From: Aulostomus chinensis
Taxonomy: Eukaryota > Chordata > Actinopteri > Syngnathiformes > Aulostomidae
Length of the DNA: 64,000 nucleotides
Assembly (NCBI GenBank): GCA_037954235.1
Contig: JBBMOA010000017.1
Span: 23,900,527-23,964,526, forward strand
Direction: 5' to 3'
Below are positions 58,999 to 64,000 of the stretch, one piece after another; within the stretch, counting starts at the first letter, position 1; every line of letters starts with the position of its first letter. The position numbers and the translations under genes were made by a program. Below the pieces are notes generated by a model that had not been told where the DNA came from, searched no databases, and saw only the letters and a program-made list of their open reading frames with translations.

Positions 58999-60285
58999 TG
59001 AGCACAGCCTCTCATACCAATGACCTACTCTTCACATCCTAGAATCCCTCGCTGTAGACAATAAATATCCCTACGAGCAGGATTCTGCTGCCCTGATATG
59101 TTGGGCTTTCTGGGATCTGAGGCGCTGAGAGCTCTCCTACCCCGAATACTGAGGCCACGGCTTTAGTGCCATGAATGGAACACGCACTCTTCAGGGAAAA
59201 AAGAAAAAAGACAAAGAAGAAAGAACTAAGATGTGCTTTGATGTCGATTGCCCTCGTCGACCAAGGAAGTGTTTCTCGCCTCCGCCATTGTGGGCAAACT
59301 CAACTTCACGTCCACAGACCTCTGTGTGGGCTACTGTGCTGACTTCTCGTCAGCTTTGCATCATGGCTCTTTGTTGCAAGTAGATATTAATAGAGCACAA
59401 GTGCATCAGTGCACACAGGCTTGCCAGAGGTAGCATACACAGAGGAGTAAATGTTCATAGAGAGCTTCTGAGTAGCCCTATAGCTGCAATATAGACATAT
59501 GGAGTATTAGTAATAGTAGTGAATTGATACAGGAGGACTTAGCATCCGTTGTTTGGCTCCCTCATCACCACACAGTCGGGAGTAACACAACCACTCAGCA
59601 GCCAACTATACCCTTGAAACCCTTGTCCACAATCGTGCTGTACTCAGGATCCATGCTAACAACATTGTTGATCCTCTGACTTTTTACCCAGCTTCACTAG
59701 CAGGTCTAAATGTTTTCCACTAGCACTGATGACACATGTTTACTCAGCTAAGCTCTCAACCTTCAGCTTCAGCTGTGTTTCATGCTAATTGTTGTAAAAA
59801 GCAGAGAAGTGTTCTCAAATTACTCCTCCACGTGAGTGAAGTATTGTCGCCATGTAAAGCTTTTTCCAGACTGGAGCGCAACTTAAGGTACGCATGCCTG
59901 TAGCATTATTAGCACTGTTGCATTCTAATTGTCATGTTGGTGTGAGCATTTAGCATGCAGCAGCAGTCTGCTACAACAGTCAACTACAGACTCGCAGAGC
60001 CACTAGCATGGCTATATATTTGAATAGAAGTCAATCTTAGAATATTCTATTGAGGCTTTCAGTTGAAGAATTTGGTACCTTTGCTGTGAAGGTAATCCCA
60101 GTGTGACCTTTCCTTGGTCTTTTGTTTGAGTTAAATTCCAGCTCAGTTTGAGTCTCACACAGACTATTCTAGACCAGAAAGCCCCTCTGGTCCAGATGCT
60201 AATTAGTGTCTGGTAGGCATAATAGACTTATGGGTATCGAAGCGTCTGGCTGATATGAGAGTGAAATCCTTTCAAGCAACACTGA

Positions 60286-60301
60286 TGACGTCACCACGTG
60301 G
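60286..60301. promoter_or_regulatory. Abutting CRE and E-box palindromes
   Basis: TGACGTCA (60286-60293, full CREB/ATF site) is followed with no gap by CCACGTGG (60294-60301, a USF/CLOCK/MITF-type E-box). Two 8-bp palindromes in direct contact are unlikely by chance and resemble composite enhancer or promoter elements. No transcription start can be located from the sequence. Confidence 0.4.
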
Positions 60302-62187
60302 AGTAAAAAGGGCCTCAAAGAAAAAGGCCTGATTGTGAAATGGGCCGTTTGTGCGACTGCGCTCATATAGCATATTGAATACAGGCCAAGTTCACGGGAG
60401 CAGTGGGAAAATTGAAAGACTGGCAAGTGACAGAGGAGAGGAGAGACGGAGTGGTAACGTGAGGAAAAGCATTCGCCACTCAGTCAAGGCGGCAGAAGAA
60501 GCCAGAGAATTATCTGCATAATCCAGCTATCGTTTACACCCACACTATCACTGCTGGCCGCTGGACACATTATGGATTTACATGGAGGATTAGGCCATGA
60601 TAGCTTCTAGGAGATGATGACGATGACGACGGAACCCATGACAAGTACAGTGAATGCGCTCGTATTCATGCCGATTATGACATATATACACTTAATTCAA
60701 TGTTAATTACTAGAAAACAGCCAATCCTCCCATGTCAGAAGCTGCAAGTCAGCCATTTTTTTAAATTCTGAAACATTATTGAAACAATCACCCAATTTTT
60801 CAAATTGTTGCCAGTTAATTCTTCAGTAAAATCAAGAAATTGTTGTTGTTTTTTATTTTACTATTAGTCAAATTATGTATCGAAATTTCGTAATGTTTTT
60901 TTTCGGTAACTATGTAAGTTCAACGTCTTGCTACCAAAAAAGGGAAAAGAGAAGGTGTTTCTTTTTTTTTTTAATTCAATCAAAACCTCTTCACCACCAG
61001 AAAAACCTGTCGCCTAAATATTTCCTGATGCTGACACGTCATGGCTGCAGGACCCGACTCTATCTGTCAGACGAGCGTGAGCCCTTTACTTTGTTTGTCT
61101 GAGAACTGGACCCTTTCATAATGGAAGTATTCATATTTTATCATTTCATTTCATAGTAAACAAATACAAAGCCATATGAGTGGAGAGAGGACCGCCGTTC
61201 ATGGTCATGGTATATCACCTGCACCAGCGCTACACGCTCTCAGGAGCTGAGTCCTGGCCACAAGTCCGGCACATTGAAAGGTTCTGAAAATCCGAACCGA
61301 TTTTTTTTAAAATGTGAGACTCCGCACGTGAGGATGTACGATGACAGGTTTAACAGTTTCGGTCTGACAGTGTGTGCTGACGACCGACACAGCACACAGC
61401 AACGGATTCTGAGTCTCAGCTCCCCAAACTCAAAATCTCACACGGTCAAGTAGGACCTGGGGGTAAACAACTGCAGGACAGTTGGACTGTGGTATGACTT
61501 ACAGGATACAAACGCTTGTGTTGCTGCCACAAATGAACTGGTTGGTCCTCCATTTCTGAGCTCCATCTCCCTTTGTGCTTCACATGCCTTCTGCAGTCAG
61601 CTTGCTTCCTGATTGGCTGTCGTTCCCTCCACACAGAGCGGAGTGGATATTCAGGGTCCAACTTTTGTATGGTTCGCCATGAAAGGTGTCTGAGATGAGC
61701 TACACTCACTGTGCTATCACCAAGTCAGAGACGGAGTTCATCACATACATGAGCTTCACGTCTGCATTACTGTTCCCATCAGCCAATGCAAACACGAAGC
61801 AGAGACTCTAAATTCATATTTGCTTAACATCAGCATTTAACAGGCCGCACCGCTGTTTCCCCTGGAGCTCTGCTGCGCCTCACAGGCTGCCAGCATGTCT
61901 TCTGAAAGGGCAAAGTACAAACAAAACAAAAGGAACAACAAAGCTCCCTTTCTGAGCGGGCGACGGCCATCAGAGGGTAGGATATGGAGGGGGAAAAAAA
62001 GGCAACATTGTTCTGTCCAGAACACACTTGTTGCTGCCATGACGACAGTATCAGCATCATTAATCTTCTGCAGAGTGTCAGGGGTGATGAAAATACCACA
62101 CAAGTCACACACCACAGCTGCTGACTTTGCTGAAGCTCAAAGCCCAGTGTGAGTCTCAGGAAAGGTATTGGCAGGTGACAACGGGTA

Positions 62188-62204
62188 ACACACGCACACA
62201 CGCG

Positions 62205-62264
<60 letters not shown>
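62188..62264. repeat. (CA)n with internal (CG)n block
   Basis: CACGCACACA, then about six CG units, then about 29 CA units. Alternating purine/pyrimidine with a CG core is the classic Z-DNA-forming arrangement. Confidence 0.95.
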
Positions 62265-64000
62265 ATCAAGCTGTATAAATTAGCAGCCATTCTTACTTGC
62301 CTGTCTTTCAATCAATCATCTGATCCACTTCGGCAGCATCTTCTGGCTTTCTATTCTCTGAGGCGGCCTGCTGGGAACCAAACAGGCATATGCGTGTGTC
62401 ATACGTGTAAGTGTGCCTCAGCGAGGGGGAGGGGCGGAAGGGACAGTCTGCTGTGGATGTGGAGGTGCACGCTGAGCCACGGTGCTGCAACAAGAGTGAT
62501 TAAAACGACACCTCGGGTAAAAAGTGGATTGGGACGTTGGGAAGAGTGCAGACAGCCAATCACCAGCTGCTAACAGTGTGCTGACTTCTCCTGCCCCAGT
62601 AGTTAAGGAGACACTCCTCCGTTCCCACAGGGCATCTGGCAGCTTGTGGCCCACATTTCTGCATGACACTTTGCAGACATGCGTGTCGGTGCACACACAC
62701 ACACACACACCTCATTACAGTACATGTGAGTGTGGAACCGCTCTGCTAATCAGAGGTGTTTGTGTCGCACTGATTATGCATCTGTGTGTGTTTGTTGAGT
62801 AATTTCATGCAGTATTTTATCAACAGAAGGAAGATGAAGGAGATACGTCCATGAGGATTCTCAGTCACAGATCCAAGAGCTGAACATGAACTTGGTGTTT
62901 TTTAAAAAACAGGCAGAGCCAAACTAAACTAAACATCAATCATGTCAGTTGTTTTCGAGGGGCAGGAGGGGGGCAGCGTAGGTGGTGGGGAACCCGCATA
63001 TCATCCATCCTCCTCAGACACAGATGAGATAGAGCCCCTTCTCTCACCTGTGCTGTATCAGGAGGATGCTAACACTTCCCATCCACTACCATTCGTTGCG
63101 CTAAGCTAACTAGCTGTCAGCTGGTCTCTGCTCCCTAGTGCAGCACAGAGGAAGGAAGGGCATCTTTCTTCTTGTCTGGGCATAAGGAGGATAAAAAACA
63201 AGCACGTGTACAAGAATGATGTGCGTACCTTTGAAAAGTAACAATGTTTTATCGTACTTTATGCTGCAATAAAATAAATGGTAATGATGAATCCAGATCA
63301 TTTTTTAAATAATAGCTGAAAGGTAAATTAAGAAATTGATCCGCAGATAAAAATTCCACTCGGTTACATCAACAGTTTTCTTGTGTGAAAGTGCCAATAA
63401 GGAGCGTGCAGCTACAGTAAAGTAGCATGATACCGAGCAAATTCTCGACTTAAATGGAAGATTTGCAACAACTTATACATCATCGGGAATATGGCCTAAA
63501 GCCGTACGTAGCACCCCGATAAAAAAGAACACTTTGCTGCTCATTCACTGTGACATTAATGTTTGAACTTCAGTGCAGTTCACTTAATAGAGGGGGTGAA
63601 TTATTCCTCATGTGCAGGCCGTGTGTATTTGTAGCCTGTGTCCAATTTATGCAGCAGGTAAATCCAGCACTGTGCTCCACAGAGGCTCTTCATTGGGAAC
63701 ATATGCAAATAGCTTTCACACTGCTCACAAGGAAGATGGCCGCACTTCACTTTGAGCCAAAAGACGAAGAGCACATTGTATGTCCATTGAGGCAGTTGTG
63801 CTGAGTACCTCTATGCACCTGATGCACCTTGAGAAAGTCAGTTTTGCTGGCTCATTCCACACAGAATGACCCTGAGAGTATAATTGGAGTTTTGTCTGAA
63901 ATGTTGTTCCAAATGTGATTCATAATCCATTAGCTGTAGATGTGCCAGCGGAGCACAGCGCGACAAAAAGGTGAGTGCAGAAAAGGCTGCACGCATGTTG
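62265..64000. other. Unassigned sequence, no gene supported
   Basis: A short (CA)n run lies at 62691-62710 and a G-rich stretch near 62958-62990. A 148-codon frame begins upstream and crosses the CA tract, so it is an artefact. No exon or element is recognised up to the window end. Confidence 0.5.

Larger units (their letters stand above)
58484..62187. other. Unassigned sequence, no gene supported
   Basis: Holds the G-rich run at 58968-58998 and the CRE/E-box pair at 60286-60301. Open frames such as 58538-58977 and 61830-62261 have no recognisable domains. Nothing else can be supported. Confidence 0.5.

Noticed and set aside
61830..62573. 143- and 148-codon frames crossing the CA/CG tract
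   Set aside because: Frames are carried by the dinucleotide repeat; flanking parts show no domain.

Overview
The window reads as vertebrate, most likely teleost fish, nuclear DNA. It is AT-leaning and sparse in genes. It is rich in long CA/GT and TA microsatellites. It carries short retroposon and MITE-like repeats of types I associate with teleosts: two tRNA-headed SINE copies with perfect 12-bp target-site duplications, another tRNA-headed repeat, a decayed CR1/L2-type LINE endonuclease fragment, LINE-like 3' tails and a foldback element. There is no bacterial-style gene packing, no operon and no CRISPR array.

The one convincing protein-coding feature is a large open exon on the + strand at about 22.6-25.07 kb. 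The frame is open from 22539 to a TAA at 25068-25070, has no suitable upstream ATG, and is followed 257 bp later by AATAAA. It therefore looks like a terminal exon entered by splicing. Its unique part (about 390 residues) carries PPGFG, several short L/H-containing motifs and F-D-T-P-S-P-D-D-I-V near its end. From memory of the family, this matches the alternative last exon of HBS1L that makes the short, GTPase-less, SKI7-like isoform linking the cytoplasmic exosome to the SKI complex. I could not run a search, so the assignment is a well-motivated hypothesis. Directly after that motif the exon runs into an in-frame 30-bp tandem array (about 1.27 kb, roughly 42 decapeptides of the type P-S-T-R-P-F-T-R-P-D/E). 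The array more than doubles the length of the encoded tail and is the most unusual object here.

Layout: 0-22.5 kb is non-coding-looking, with a poly-C tract, (CA)n, a 29-bp minisatellite at 4.4 kb, a (TA)n/(GT)n tract at 17.1-17.3 kb, a foldback repeat at 18.0 kb and one candidate internal exon on the - strand (18636-18746). 22.5-25.3 kb holds the HBS1L/SKI7-like exon and its likely 3' UTR. 25.4-43 kb is repeats and unassigned sequence, including a tRNA-headed repeat at 33.1 kb and a LINE relic at 39.8-40.3 kb. 42.95-43.37 kb is a 415-bp compound TA/CA tract. 43.4-54 kb has nothing I can assign. 54-58 kb has two sister SINE insertions. 58-64 kb has G-rich runs, a CRE/E-box pair at 60.29 kb and a Z-DNA-prone CA/CG tract at 62.2 kb.

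I found no GTPase exons or N-terminal exons of HBS1L by eye. Most other open frames of 60-150 codons are no longer than chance predicts for 64 kb read in six frames.
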